From assembly GCA_019096155.1 (NCBI GenBank), contig JAHCVI010000002.1:4960001-5024000 (forward strand): a stretch of DNA of 64,000 nt, read 5' to 3'. This document shows positions 11,194 to 21,536 of this stretch, piece by piece. Both the position numbers and the translations under genes were made by a program. Under the pieces are notes generated by a model. It was not told the DNA's origin. It made no database searches and was given only the letters and a program-made list of their open reading frames with translations. The DNA is from Staphylotrichum longicolle (taxonomy: Eukaryota; Ascomycota; Sordariomycetes; Sordariales; Chaetomiaceae). Numbering within the stretch: the stretch's first letter is position 1; each line of letters begins with the position of its first letter.

Positions 11194-12523
11194 GGTGCTG
11201 GGCCGTGATTTTGATGCCGGTGGTTTACTGACAATGGGTCCTGTGGGAGGGAGAGGAAATCGGTGGCGGAGGCCGCGGAGGAGAAACGGGTACGTGCACC
11301 AAGTGAGATGGGAGAATCGATGAACACACCGAAAGGAGCCTGAAGCATGGAGGAGCGCTTGCAGCTAAATGGAAGTGACCCAAGGATGGGAAACACAGAT
11401 TGCCCAGGCCAGGTGCACAGCGATGGGCGCTAAGGAATTACACCGACCTTGAAACACGAGGGTCCGACAACAGGAGGACAGTGTCGGGTGTATCGTATCG
11501 CGGCAAAGCATGAAAAAGTCGAGGCAATCACAACCGCGGCCGAGGCTACCGTGTCTCACTTTTAGGAGCACTGAGCTCTCCCTTGCTCACCGCCGGATGA
11601 ACACGGCGTGCAACAACAGGCGACATTCTGCGTCATCGGGACTCGTGTTTCCGGAATTAGATTGGATGAAGTCCACAGTCTGGAATTGAAGCACAGGGGG
11701 CGAGAGGCCCGATGAGGACCACGGGATCATGCGGGAAGGCGCAGGGCCAGGACCAGCCACGGACCTGCCCTGAGCTTCCCAGGGGAGCAGGGGCGGTCGG
11801 AGATTGAGAACCTTGATGGGCCCCACAAAGATAATCTCTGCATCTGATAAAGAAAAATGATCCCATCTCAGCCCATCCCCTGCCGACCCGCTCTGTGCCT
11901 GCCCTGCCACCCACAGCCTGCCGAGTCGGCTCGAGAGCAGCTCGCTTTCCACCGTTTTCTCGGCCCAACTTGGCTGTTGGGTCCGTTCGTGTTTCCATGC
12001 GCCGCCTCGGCCGCTTCCCAATTTCAGAAAAAAATCGGAGGAGCAAACGAGAGCCTGAGCGACGAGAACCCTGATGGCCAGACACCTTGATGGCCACATG
12101 CCGATGCGCGGCCACCTCACTGCAGCGGTCCGCGCCGTCAAATCGCCGGCCACCAAAAAAGGCGCGAGAGTGCGGAATGAGACGCCAGCAGGCGCAAGGT
12201 GCCAGTCATTGTCAATCTGGCAATCTGGCGTGCCCCATCAAGACAGGATGAGCGGCAGCGGCAGGAGCAGCGGCAGGGGCAGCGGGCAGCACCAGAGAAC
12301 AAATATATGCCACTTGCGGTGCCCAGATCCCAGGGCCGAGTCCGGTTCTCGCTGTGTCTAACTTCTTTCGCCCACTTACCATTCAAACGGTTCCAAATTG
12401 TGGCCAACTGTGTTCTTAACTGGGTTGAAGCCTGGACACCTCAGCAGCCAAGACCGAGCCGCCAGACCGTGCCGTCAAGCCTCGTCCAGCCACCCCGTCC
12501 TTGAATCCCATCCCTCCTCCAGG
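11194..12523. promoter_or_regulatory. Divergent promoter region of ATP-grasp ligase and nicotianamine synthase
   Basis: This 1.33 kb region separates two head-to-head genes. No coding sequence is convincing in it. It contains the iron-GATA consensus listed separately, a TATA-like AAATATATG near 12300 ahead of the synthase, and a run of GCAGCGGCAGGRGCAG repeats near 12250-12290. Because both start codons face outwards, one regulatory region probably serves both. Confidence 0.6.
11842..11850 (+). promoter_or_regulatory. ATCTGATAA: consensus for iron-sensing GATA repressors (SreA/Fep1/Sre type)
   Basis: The nine bases match ATCWGATAA exactly. This is the core bound by the Cys-rich GATA factors that shut off siderophore and iron-uptake genes when iron is plentiful. 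It sits 649 bases from the ATP-grasp ATG and 674 from the nicotianamine synthase ATG, near the middle of their shared promoter region. The match is direct; a role in iron control is inference. A chance occurrence within 1.3 kb on either strand is roughly a 2 percent event. Confidence 0.5.
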
Positions 12524-13623
12524 ATGTCTCTCCTTTCCTCGTGGCTGCGCTTCGGCAGCCCAACGGCCAAGATGGACCCCTGTCCTTGCGCCTCCCACGA
12601 CTCGCTTGCCATCGTCGAGAAAGCAGATGTCCTCCACGACCAACTGCTCGACTCTAGGGCTGAGAAGGTCCAGTGGCTGGTCCAGACCATCATCGAGACC
12701 CACTCAGCACTGCTGAACCTGCCTCACTTCCGCCCTGGAAATGCCATCAACCAACTGCTGGGGAACCTGGTCTCGGTCTGCTCCGAGATCCACGACCGGG
12801 ACATTGTGGACAAGGTACTTCGACTCCTTTTGGTGGCAGTTCTCCCCAAGACAGACATTGACATAGTATGCACCAGGTCATCTCCCACCCAGGCGTCGAA
12901 GCTGCCCTTCCATCTCTCCGGCAAATTTGTGCTCAGGCAGAGGCATGCCTCGAGCTTCACTGGGCCGAGCACATTTTGGCCTCTGACACGCAGGACCCAG
13001 AACAAGTCCTTGCCCGCCTCCACACGTTTCCTTACTACGAAAACTATGAGGAGCTCACCCGCCTGGAGCTATGCGCCATCCTCTCCGCCACCAAAACCCC
13101 ACCCCGCCGGGTAGCATTCATTGGTTCGGGCCCACTCCCGCTTACTTCCCTCTGCCTTCTTCAGTCACTCAAAGTGGATACCCTTGCCCGTAGCTTGTCC
13201 CCGACAGCCGACAAGACGGACCTTGCAGAGCCCGTCGTCCTGAATATCGACTACGACGAGTCTGCCATCGCGGCCTCCCTGTCCCTCTGCCTCGCCCTCG
13301 GCGAGAGGGGCCGCGGCATGGAGTTCATCTGCGCCGAGGCCACCTCCCCCGCCAAAGACCTCGCCGAGTTCGACGTCGTCTACATGGCCGCCCTGGTCGG
13401 GATATCCCAGACGGAAAAGGAGGGCATCATGCTGCAGGTCGTCAACCGCATGCGCCCGGGCGCCCTGCTGGTCGTGCGCAGCAGCTGGGGGTTGCGGACA
13501 TGCTTGTACCCCGAAGTTGACCTCGCCACGGAGCGGTTGCTGGCACGGTTGGAACCGTGCGTGGTCGTCCATCCGTATGGGCAGGTCGTCAACTCGGTGA
13601 TTGTGGCGCGGGTCAAGGCGTAG
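12524..13623 (+). CDS. Nicotianamine synthase family protein
   Basis: Predicted to join aminopropyl units from S-adenosylmethionine to make nicotianamine, a chelator of Fe, Zn, Ni and Cu. Two exons, 12524-12814 and 12877-13623, with a 62 bp intron (GTACTT...CAG, phase 0) give 345 residues, close to the usual 300-330 of plant and fungal synthases. Family signatures are FPYYENYEELTRLE (roughly residues 148-161), the SAM-site strand VAFIGSGPLPLTSL, the acidic NIDYDESAI strand, and DVVYMAALVG followed by the MRPGALLVVRSS strand. The start is the first ATG in frame after an in-frame leader lacking good context. It is divergent from the ATP-grasp ligase and convergent with the P450. Neurospora is known to carry such an enzyme, so a fungal copy is not itself unusual; the neighbourhood is. 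Confidence 0.93.
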
Positions 13624-13818
13624 GCGGAGAGACAAGGAGACTAGACCGGAGGCTTGATGTCAGTTGCACGGATACCATTTCTTATAGTTTTGGCAGGAAA
13701 AGGAAAAGGTTCAGAGGGGCTCGTCTTGCTACTTGCAAATTAGATCTTGCTGTTCTAGTATGACAGCTGCATTGATTTCATATCCCATTCCAACCTAATA
13801 CCCCTGAAACTATTACTT

Positions 13819-15601
13819 TCATGTTCTGCGAGTAAACCTGATCCAAAAATCGTAAGCCATCCAGGTCACCGGATCCTTCATCTTCAGAGGCGTGACATTG
13901 TTGATTGGTGCAACATCGTAGCGTTTGAAAATCTGTAAAATCAAGCATCAGCAACAAGCGCCGGATACCAAGAAAAGGGGGTAGAGGGTTGGTTACCTCA
14001 GCAACTATCTTGCCCAATTCCATCAGTGCAATGTGCTTCCCTAGACAGATGTATTTGGCGGTGCTAAACACCAGATCCACAGCCGACGCCATCTCGTCAA
14101 ACTGCTGTGGGCTTGCCTCCAGCCACCTCTCCGGGCGAAAGATGTCCGAGTCGGCACCAAAGAGCTCGCGAGTCCTGCCAATGCCGGTCATGCTCTGGGC
14201 AATTTCCGTCCCGGGCGGAAGATAGTAGCCATGGACCGTGTCTCCACTGTCGGGGACCTGTTTGCTGAAGAGACCTGCTGATGGTGGCCAGAGACGCATG
14301 CTTTCGCGAATGACGGCTTGCAGGTATGGGAGCGTCTTGACCTGGGCGTAGCTGATGACATCCCCCGGGTTTTGCGCGTAAAAGGCGTCAACCTCGTCTT
14401 GCAGCTTGCGGTATGCCGAGGGGGTAGTAAGCAGTGCGCAAAATGTCATGCGAAGTGCGACTGATGTAGTTTCAGAACCAGCGACGCTGGTTTTAGTCCT
14501 AGTCAACAAACATGTTGCCAACCAGAAGTGCGAAGGGGAGACTTACACTAGGGTGATGCATTCCTGGACCACGTCCTCAGGCTCAACACCATTCCTGAGA
14601 TAGGCTCTGATAAGATCGTGCTCAGAGTTCTTGTCGTCGGGCTCTAGGCGACTCTTGACCTCGTCGCTGGCAAGTCTGTATGGCTTCAAGTCAGGAAGAT
14701 GATCATGTTGAACGCCCACGCGGAAACGTACTTCATCAGCCGACCAAAGCCGAACTTGTCGCCCTCGCCTGGCATCAGATAGTTGAAGGGCCACGTGTGC
14801 ATGACATAAACCAGCTGCGGAAGGGCGCCTAGAATCCCGAACATGGGCGTCATGGTTTCTGTGATCTCGAGGTATTTGTTGACATCGCTATCCTTCTTCA
14901 AGAAGCCAAACGGTTTGCCGAATGTCGCGCTGGTGACAACGTCTAGCGTATAGAACTGAGCACGGTGCCCAAACTCCATCGGCTTGCACTCTCCGGCAGT
15001 GGAGATGTACTTTCTCTCGATCAAGTCCAGAAACTCGCGGACTTGGCTGTCGACGCGGCCTTCCATGATTGACAACCCTTGGCCTGCCCACTGACAACAT
15101 GAACAGGTCAGCCTTACGGTGCATCATACGGTCAAGAATGAGATGCGAGCTTACAGCAGGCAGAAGCTTCATCTTTCTCTCCTTGCGGGACTCATTGTCT
15201 CGCATAGCAATACACGAATACCTCTCGAGGTCCCATCGCGAGAACTCGAACCACAGCCCCTTGGTGTAGTTTGCCTTCACCGAGCAGATGTACCGAAAGG
15301 TTTGGGCGTCCGAGAAGACCACCACATTAGGAGTCACCCTCACAAGAGGGCCATATTCCTGGCACAGGCGGTACACATAGGTACAGTAGTCTTCCTTCCA
15401 AGAGTGGTAAGCAAGAACCAGAGGGGTGATGGAGTTGAGGAAGGGTCCCGGTATGTGGCGCAGGCGGTACCATTGACGAATGACAGGGACTACTGCTCCT
15501 AGAATCACTAGGAAGGCCGTTGCTAGAACAATGGTCTTGAGGTTGAGGTCCTGTGACCGGACCAGGTCGATGAGGTTGCTGGTTTCCATGATGTGCGCCA
15601 T
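13819..15601 (-). CDS. Cytochrome P450 monooxygenase, membrane-anchored
   Basis: Haem-thiolate monooxygenase of 512 residues in five exons: 15601-15155, 15090-14732, 14675-14547, 14486-13997 and 13932-13819. All phases agree and introns are 56-64 bp. An N-terminal membrane anchor (residues about 23-42) is followed by the proline-rich RHIPGPFL. The I-helix AGSETTS, the ExxR motif ESMR and the PERW motif are all present. The Cys-ligand loop reads FSTAKYICLGK, in which the two usual glycines of FGxGxxxC are Ser and Ala; the Cys itself is kept. The pattern resembles pisatin-demethylase-like fungal P450s. It is convergent with the nicotianamine synthase, with the stops about 200 bp apart. I infer a tailoring role in the same cluster; substrate unknown. 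Confidence 0.95.
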
Positions 15602-16221
15602 GAGAAACTAGAAGGCTGGCCTTACAATGTGAGCAGAAGATTGTGCATCGTCGACAGTGCGGGGAAGTCGAGGTCATGATATGGGAAGAGCGGCAGTGAT
15701 GCGCAAAAGCCACCTGCATCTCTGATAGGGCTCTGCTCGAAACCCCAGGGTTGAAAGACCAGAGATAAGATTCGACAAGGAAGAATGAGGGGCAATGTGA
15801 ACACTCGGCAGAGTCGCGATTGGAGAATTCTGTATTAATGTTATGCAATACCTGCATGATCTGCAAGCCTTTTGAGACTGATGGCAAGTTATTGATGTAC
15901 CAGGGTTTCATCCTGCCCTTCAAATGGTCAAGTGAGGTACCTTAATGAGCTGAAATACCTTTACTGTATGGACCCCTGGATCGCAGAGCTTGCAAATCGA
16001 GTATCACATCAAACCCCCTATTCTATACAAAAGCCTCGGTGCCTATCTAGTCTATTATGGTCCTTGTCCCTTCTAGACAGCAGTTAAATCCATAAAATCC
16101 AAAACCGTCCCTAAGCCTTCCACCGCCATGATCCATATTCCAAACGCCATCAAACACACGCAAACCCTACATGGTTGCATGCCGGATATCTTTCGCCAGT
16201 CTTGTCGCGTTGCGCGCATAG
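15602..16221. other. Intergenic, promoter side of the P450
   Basis: About 620 bases between the P450 start and the end of the DUF7702 gene. No open frame with a recognizable domain and no repeat was seen. The half next to 15601 is presumably the P450 promoter. Confidence 0.5.
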
Positions 16222-17296
16222 TTATTGTCCAGGACGGCCGTAATAAGCACTGGGGCTAGCACCCTGCTCTCCGCCGTTGTTCCGCCCGTGCTCCAGATCG
16301 TGACCGTCATCCGAGCCACTAAACCGAGCGAGAAGCCGCCCGCTGCGCCCCCGCCCGTTCTTAGACGACCGCGAAAGAATCTCTCCATGCTCCGACTTGT
16401 CGAGCTTGGGCAGCCGGAAGCCGAGGAAGAGGTAGATGGCGACGACGACGAACTCCTCAACCACGGACATGCCCACGCGCACCGAGACCGGCCCGCCGGT
16501 CCTGGAAAACACGCCCGTGTGCACAAACACCAGGAGGAGCGAGTACAGCACGCGGACCGCGATGAACGGCAGCGCCAGGCCGACCGCGGGCACGATGATG
16601 CGCTCGGCTTCGGGGACCAGCGAGATGGAGGGCACCTCGAGCAGGAGGACGAGGGCCACGGCGGCGAACGAGACCGCGTAGAGAACGACGGCAACTTCAG
16701 ACTCGACTGCAGGCGCGGTTGGAGCGCTCGTGCCCTTGTTGCTCTTCGAGGCACCGACGATGGCCAGGATTGTTCCCACGAGGATGACGAGCTGGATGAG
16801 GCGGAAGTGTCTGACGGTTATCAACGGAGAGGTCTTTTTGCTGTTGACCCAGTCGACCCTGCAACACACCATGCTGTTAGTGGTGCACAATTCAAGGAAG
16901 CGGGCGCCCTGGACTGGGTTTTGGGCAACAGCGGACTGAGTGGCACATACAATCGTGACAACATGCCGAGGGTTGCGAGCAGGAGCGGCGTCAGGCCAAG
17001 GTTCTCCAACAAGACGGCTGCTGTGATGAGGCCTCTGTCTCCCGGATTTGACATGATTGCGAGTTGACAGGCAGCCCCAACAATCCGGACAAGGGCAAGA
17101 GCCAATGTATAATACCAGCTGTGTCGGGGCGTGGTTAGTGGTAAAGAGACAAAAGGGTGGTTATCAAGTCAAGGTTTGCCTACCCAGAACTCTTGCCGAA
17201 CCCATGGCGCATGCAGATGAAGAAAGAAACAATAATGGTCGGCACGTAGACCGCTATCTCGACGATGGAAACAATGTTGTTGTCGTCAAGAGCCAT
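16222..17296 (-). CDS. Seven-transmembrane protein of the DUF7702 type
   Basis: Integral membrane protein of 305 residues, function unknown. Exons are 17296-17184, 17118-16951 and 16858-16222; the joins restore KSSGWYYTLALVRIVGAA and MLSRLVDWVNSKK in frame. Seven hydrophobic segments can be traced, beginning with VSIVEIAVYVPTIIVSFFI and ending with EEFVVVAIYLFLGFRLP. A hydrophilic, Ser- and Arg-rich cytosolic tail of about 60 residues follows. The HGFGKSSGW segment and the overall spacing match the fungal family now called DUF7702. It lies downstream of the P450 on the same strand and is divergent from the Zn2Cys6 regulator. A role in export or sensing for the nearby pathway is possible but unproven. 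Confidence 0.85.
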
Positions 17297-18214
17297 GGCG
17301 TCTTTCTGCACCAAGGTAACTTAGGGAGCAGCGGTTGTTGGGAGACAAGACGGATGTTGAGAACTCAAGTTGGGACTAAGGAGTTTGAACCCTTTCTGGA
17401 ACCAAGAGGAGATGAATTCGAGGTGTGTTTAGTGTCGCGGTAAATCTGAGCAGAGTACTGACAAACGAGTTGAAAATGCATTTTTGACTCCATGATGCTA
17501 TCCTTCCTATATACCTGCCAGTGATACGCGTAGAACTTGGACGCGCATTACTTCTGATGCATCGCACGCTGGTGACCGTGACTGAGCCATTGTGTGTGGA
17601 GAAGCGAAAACTGTTGTTTTCGAAGCAGTTACCGGATTTGGGTGTGCTCTTCGAAAACAAAAGTGGAGAAAGGATCTCTCAGCCACCGAACCATGGAATT
17701 GGGACCTTGTCGCCTCGAGTTTGGCTGAGTTGGGCGCAGTTGGGGAAGCTGCTGGAATGGAGGACCCTTGTTTTCATTCGTCCGTTTGTGTGGTGCATCG
17801 GATTCGAATCGGACTGCCCGGTTGGGGCTGTGTGAGTGACAGCGGACTGGAAAGCATGGGCCTGTTGCGGGGCGGAGCTGGGTTTGATACTACCCTCTGG
17901 TTGGCTGATTCCCGAATCTCGTCAACGTGCCTGAGCGTTCAGGCGAGAGGGGTTGTGGCTTTGGCTGCTGACGTCTGCCTGGGAAATCGCCCAACTGGGA
18001 AGGCATTGGGAAGGTTTCGTAAGGAGCCACTCGCTGCTGACAATCGAACCTCTCCACTTGGCAATAATGTGGGCCATCTCTCGAACCAACACAACGCAGT
18101 CCCAAGACCCCAACGAATGCAGACACGCCCAGACGCCAAGAGTCCAGATCGAGAATCCCCAGAATTACCTTAGTTGTGTCTTTTCTTGTCCGATCTCATT
18201 CCTGGCCGCCGACG
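17297..18214. promoter_or_regulatory. Divergent promoter between DUF7702 gene and Zn2Cys6 regulator
   Basis: A 918 bp spacer flanked by two outward-facing start codons. A TATA-like CTATATA lies at 17507-17513, about 215 bases from the DUF7702 ATG. No coding region is supported. Confidence 0.4.
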
Positions 18215-19937
18215 ATGGGGTACTGTGGCCGCCCGTCCACTGCGTGTCACACATGTCGAGTGAAGCGGGGCAAGGTCGGTCGTGTTCCACTCCCTCGTGT
18301 CCCTCTCGATCCTCGCCATGGACTACTGTTCCGGGGTTCCCGCTGAAACGTGCCGCTCAAGTGTGACAGGAAGAGGCCTGGTTGTAGTCAGTGTGCCCGG
18401 AAACGCATTCCTTGTCCCGGCTACCCGGACCCTTTGGCCGGTGTGTTCCGGGACCAGACCCTAGCCACGACCCGCAAGGCCCAGGCAAAGCAAATGCAAT
18501 CCGGGACACAAGTTGACTCTTCCGAGCCTCAGTCCGGTGCGTCTCTAGACCCTGCTCTGGAAGGGACTGTCTCTGCAGCGTCCCTTGCCATAATGCTGGC
18601 AGCTGCGAACCCCGAAAGCTACTTCAACAGCATCCCGCCCCAGTCGAGTTTGTCCATGGTCCCCGAGGATGTTGCCAACACCTTCTTCTTGACGGCTTAC
18701 GCAGCCGCGAGTCCCACGGCCAACCTTCCAGACTTAGCAGACCTCTTGACAACCCAGGGGCCCTCGACCTCTGCGCTCCACGCACCGGCCTTGGCGGTGC
18801 TATCCCGCGAGCTTGGGCAGCCGTCTCTGATGGCACTCGCGCGGAAGCATTACTTGGTCGCCATTCAAAAGACGAACCTCGCTTTGGCATCTCCGCAGCT
18901 TGCGGTGAAAGACGCGACCCTTGCCTCGGTTCTTCTGCTAGCACTGTTTGAGGCCCTCACCTTCCAGGGCCGTCGTTCCCCGACCAACTGGACCATGCAT
19001 ATGAAAGGTGCCACCGAGCTCCTGAAGCTGCGTGGACCCGCCCAGTTTGGCACCGTCCTCGGCCGCAGCATGTTCCTCGACATCACCAGTGACATTCTCA
19101 CCTCGTGCGCCAACCGTCGCGTGGCCCCGCCTCCAGCTCTCACAGAACTCCTGACACAGTTCGCCGACGTGGTGGGCCATGACGACCTGCACGTCCGCAT
19201 AACTCGCGCGACAGCTGGCATGGCTGATCTGGTGGGCCTAGTGACGAGCGACGGCGATCCAGACACGGTTGCGATCCAACTTGTCCTTCAAGGGCGCCAG
19301 CTGGACGCCCACATCAGCAAGCTGCTTGAGGACTTCGCTATATGGCGCCCATATGTCATCCTTGACCCTGCCAGTGCTCCAGAGTCGGCGTACAACCAGA
19401 TCGCACACCACTACAGCACCCCCAAGATGTGCTGGCAATGGAACAACCTGCGTATGATGCGAGTCTACGTCAACACCTGGGTCTTTCGAGCAGCAGCCGC
19501 CGCGAAGAGCGCGCTCCGAGACAGCCCGGAGGCCACCAATGTCTTGGAAAAGTCGAGGGTGCTTGAGATTGCGGCTAGCAATGCCGAACGCATGGCAGTA
19601 GACATTCTGGGTACCGTCTCATACTGTCACAGCCTGCCGACCTTGAGCAACGACCGGTTGACAATGGCGCGTTGGCTGATTTGGCCGCTGTCCTCCGTCG
19701 CGACGTCACCGGTGACGCCCATCTCGGCCCGGATCTATGCTCGCGACAACTTGCATGCTTTTGGCCGAGAAACGGGCACCTCCCAGGCGACGGAGGCGGG
19801 AAAGATGGTGGATGAAGCAAAGGAGATAGAGGACTGGTGGGTTCAGACAATGACCATCGACGTGGTGACTTTCGTAGTGGTGTCACTAATCCTGGCAACG
19901 CAGGCTACATATCGTTCATCTGTCATAGAAGGGCTAG
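18215..19937 (+). CDS. Zn2Cys6 (Gal4-type) fungal transcription factor
   Basis: Nuclear regulator of about 526 residues. Exon 1 (18215-18274) encodes MGYCGRPSTACHTCRVKRGK and joins exon 2 at 18362, completing the six-cysteine cluster C-x2-C ... C-x6-C-x2-C-x6-C (CDRKRPGCSQCARKRIPC). The middle region is an alpha-helical fungal-TF domain (DUF3468-like) with the typical LIWPLSSVATSPV segment near the end. Exon 2 runs open to 20467, but the last 340 bases would be antisense to coding exon 5 of the neighbour. I therefore prefer a final 55 bp intron, 19874-19928 (GTAGTG, branch CACTAAT, ATAG), giving a stop at 19937. It may regulate the adjacent metabolite genes, as such factors often do, but nothing in the sequence proves this. 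Confidence 0.85.
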
Positions 19938-20126
19938 TTGCATCTCGAGAAAGCTGGTCTTTTCTCGCAGATGCGCGCCACCCTTGCCCCCCCGCGCTCT
20001 GGTCGGTATTGGAAGAGGCAGTCCATCGTCTATCATGTGTTACGCGGTCTTGCTGTCTGCGTGTCACTTGGCATAACCAAAAAAGATATGTGGCAAAAGA
20101 TATGTCAAGAGATATCGAGTCGTCAA

Positions 20127-21536
20127 TCATAGATCTTGCAGCTCGTGCTTGTCCGCCCTGCCGTATCTGCTCCACCGCGAATACCCCACGACAACCTCGT
20201 TCTTCTGGACAATCTGCCCGGCCGGCGGCACGGTCGGGAGAATGCTGCGGTCGCTATCGTTGTCCCGGGCCCAGATGCGGCGCTCCCACCCCGTACGAGC
20301 CGCCTCCGCGCCGCCGTGACTGCGGGTCTCAGTGTGCCGCACCGCAAAGCTGCTGGGAGCGTAGTACCGGCGGCGTATGCTGGACTGCGCGTCGCGGACG
20401 AGGACGCGCAGGAAGGGGATGCTGGCGCCGATCATGCTCGCGCTGCATTCCACGTTGCCCCAGATGAAGAGGTCAACGTTTTCGTCTAGGATTATGTGAG
20501 TTCGGTGATTCCGCAAGATAGATGGGAGAAAGACTGACACATGTCTTGAGCAAAGAGCTTGGGGATTTGTACCGTCTTGACGATGGCGACGATGCCGGCA
20601 CTGTTGAAGGATCCCAATCAGCAACCGCTTCCCATTAACCGCAGCACAGGCGTTGGAGGCAACGAACATGAACCCCATGCTCATGGCGACGGCAACGCCA
20701 AACTTTTCCCTCTTCATCATCTGAAGCTTCCAGATAAGCGGCCAGGGCAGGATGGCCAGGATGATGTCCAGCGCTGCAGAATAGGCTACGGCCCGAATCA
20801 GCGAGTCCACGGGGTCGAGGCGGTGATCCTGGCAACGTACCCGCTGAAAAGATATCGTAGTGAATAATGATATCAATCGGCCAGCACTTCCCTGGAATCG
20901 TTGGATCCCAAACCCTCCGTATCGGTGTGCACTGGACCCAGTTGAAGAGAGCGCTGAGGCCGATGGCGATGTTCATGGAGATGAGAATGAACCAGACGCC
21001 AGCCTTCATCCATCCCGTGGTGAAGCGGAGCATGGTGAAGGCGAAACTCGTCTTGGACCAGGCCGCGCACACCAGAAGCAAGGTTCCGGCGGCGTTGACC
21101 GCTACGACGAACCGGGGGAAGTTCTCAAACGGAAAGTCCCAAACGTGCAGTCCGTATCCGAGGCTGACGCAGTACGTCAGGAGGGCAGCGTGGGCAGCAA
21201 GGCATACCTGGCAAAAAGTGTCAGTACGTTTGGAACTTGGAAGGCTCTCACATGTGTGTGAGCCGGGAGGTCATGAGTCTTGTTTACCCAGGAAGCCAGC
21301 AGGATGTAGTCGTCCCACCACAGCCCCTTTCCTCTTGATGTCTTGCAGTAAAACCGCAGGGCGATGAAGATGGCTGCGGCGAGGTTCATGGCCCATATGA
21401 GCGCGGTGAGTTTGGGGCCCGCATTGTCGTGCGGGAGGGCGGCGAGCTGTTCGGGTGTGAACGAGGTGGCTCCCGGATCGCCCACCGGTGCCGTGTTTGA
21501 CGGGGAGCCGGCCGGCCCGGTCGGCATGTTGGCCAA
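20127..21536 (-). CDS. Rhodopsin-domain (Pth11-like) integral membrane protein
   Basis: Seven-TM protein of 384 residues, of the large fungal family related to the Pth11 receptor but without a CFEM domain. Five exons: 21536-21288, 21207-20841, 20785-20668, 20600-20539 and 20485-20127. Every junction is in phase and restores family motifs: WWDDYILLASW, GYGLHVWDFP, GKCWPIDIII, DIFSAAYSAALD, LPWPLIWKLQM, AMSMGFIAGIVAIVK and GASIPFLRVL. The C-terminal tail is hydrophilic, with charged and Ser-rich sequence. The initiating Met could be at 21536 or 21527. It is convergent with the Zn2Cys6 gene. Ligand unknown; members of the family sense surface or nutrient cues or have no known role. Confidence 0.92.

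Noticed and set aside
19938..20467. C-terminal extension of the Zn2Cys6 protein
   Set aside because: It is antisense to a well-supported coding exon and turns into Cys/Arg-rich nonsense; a short intron gives a natural stop at 19937.
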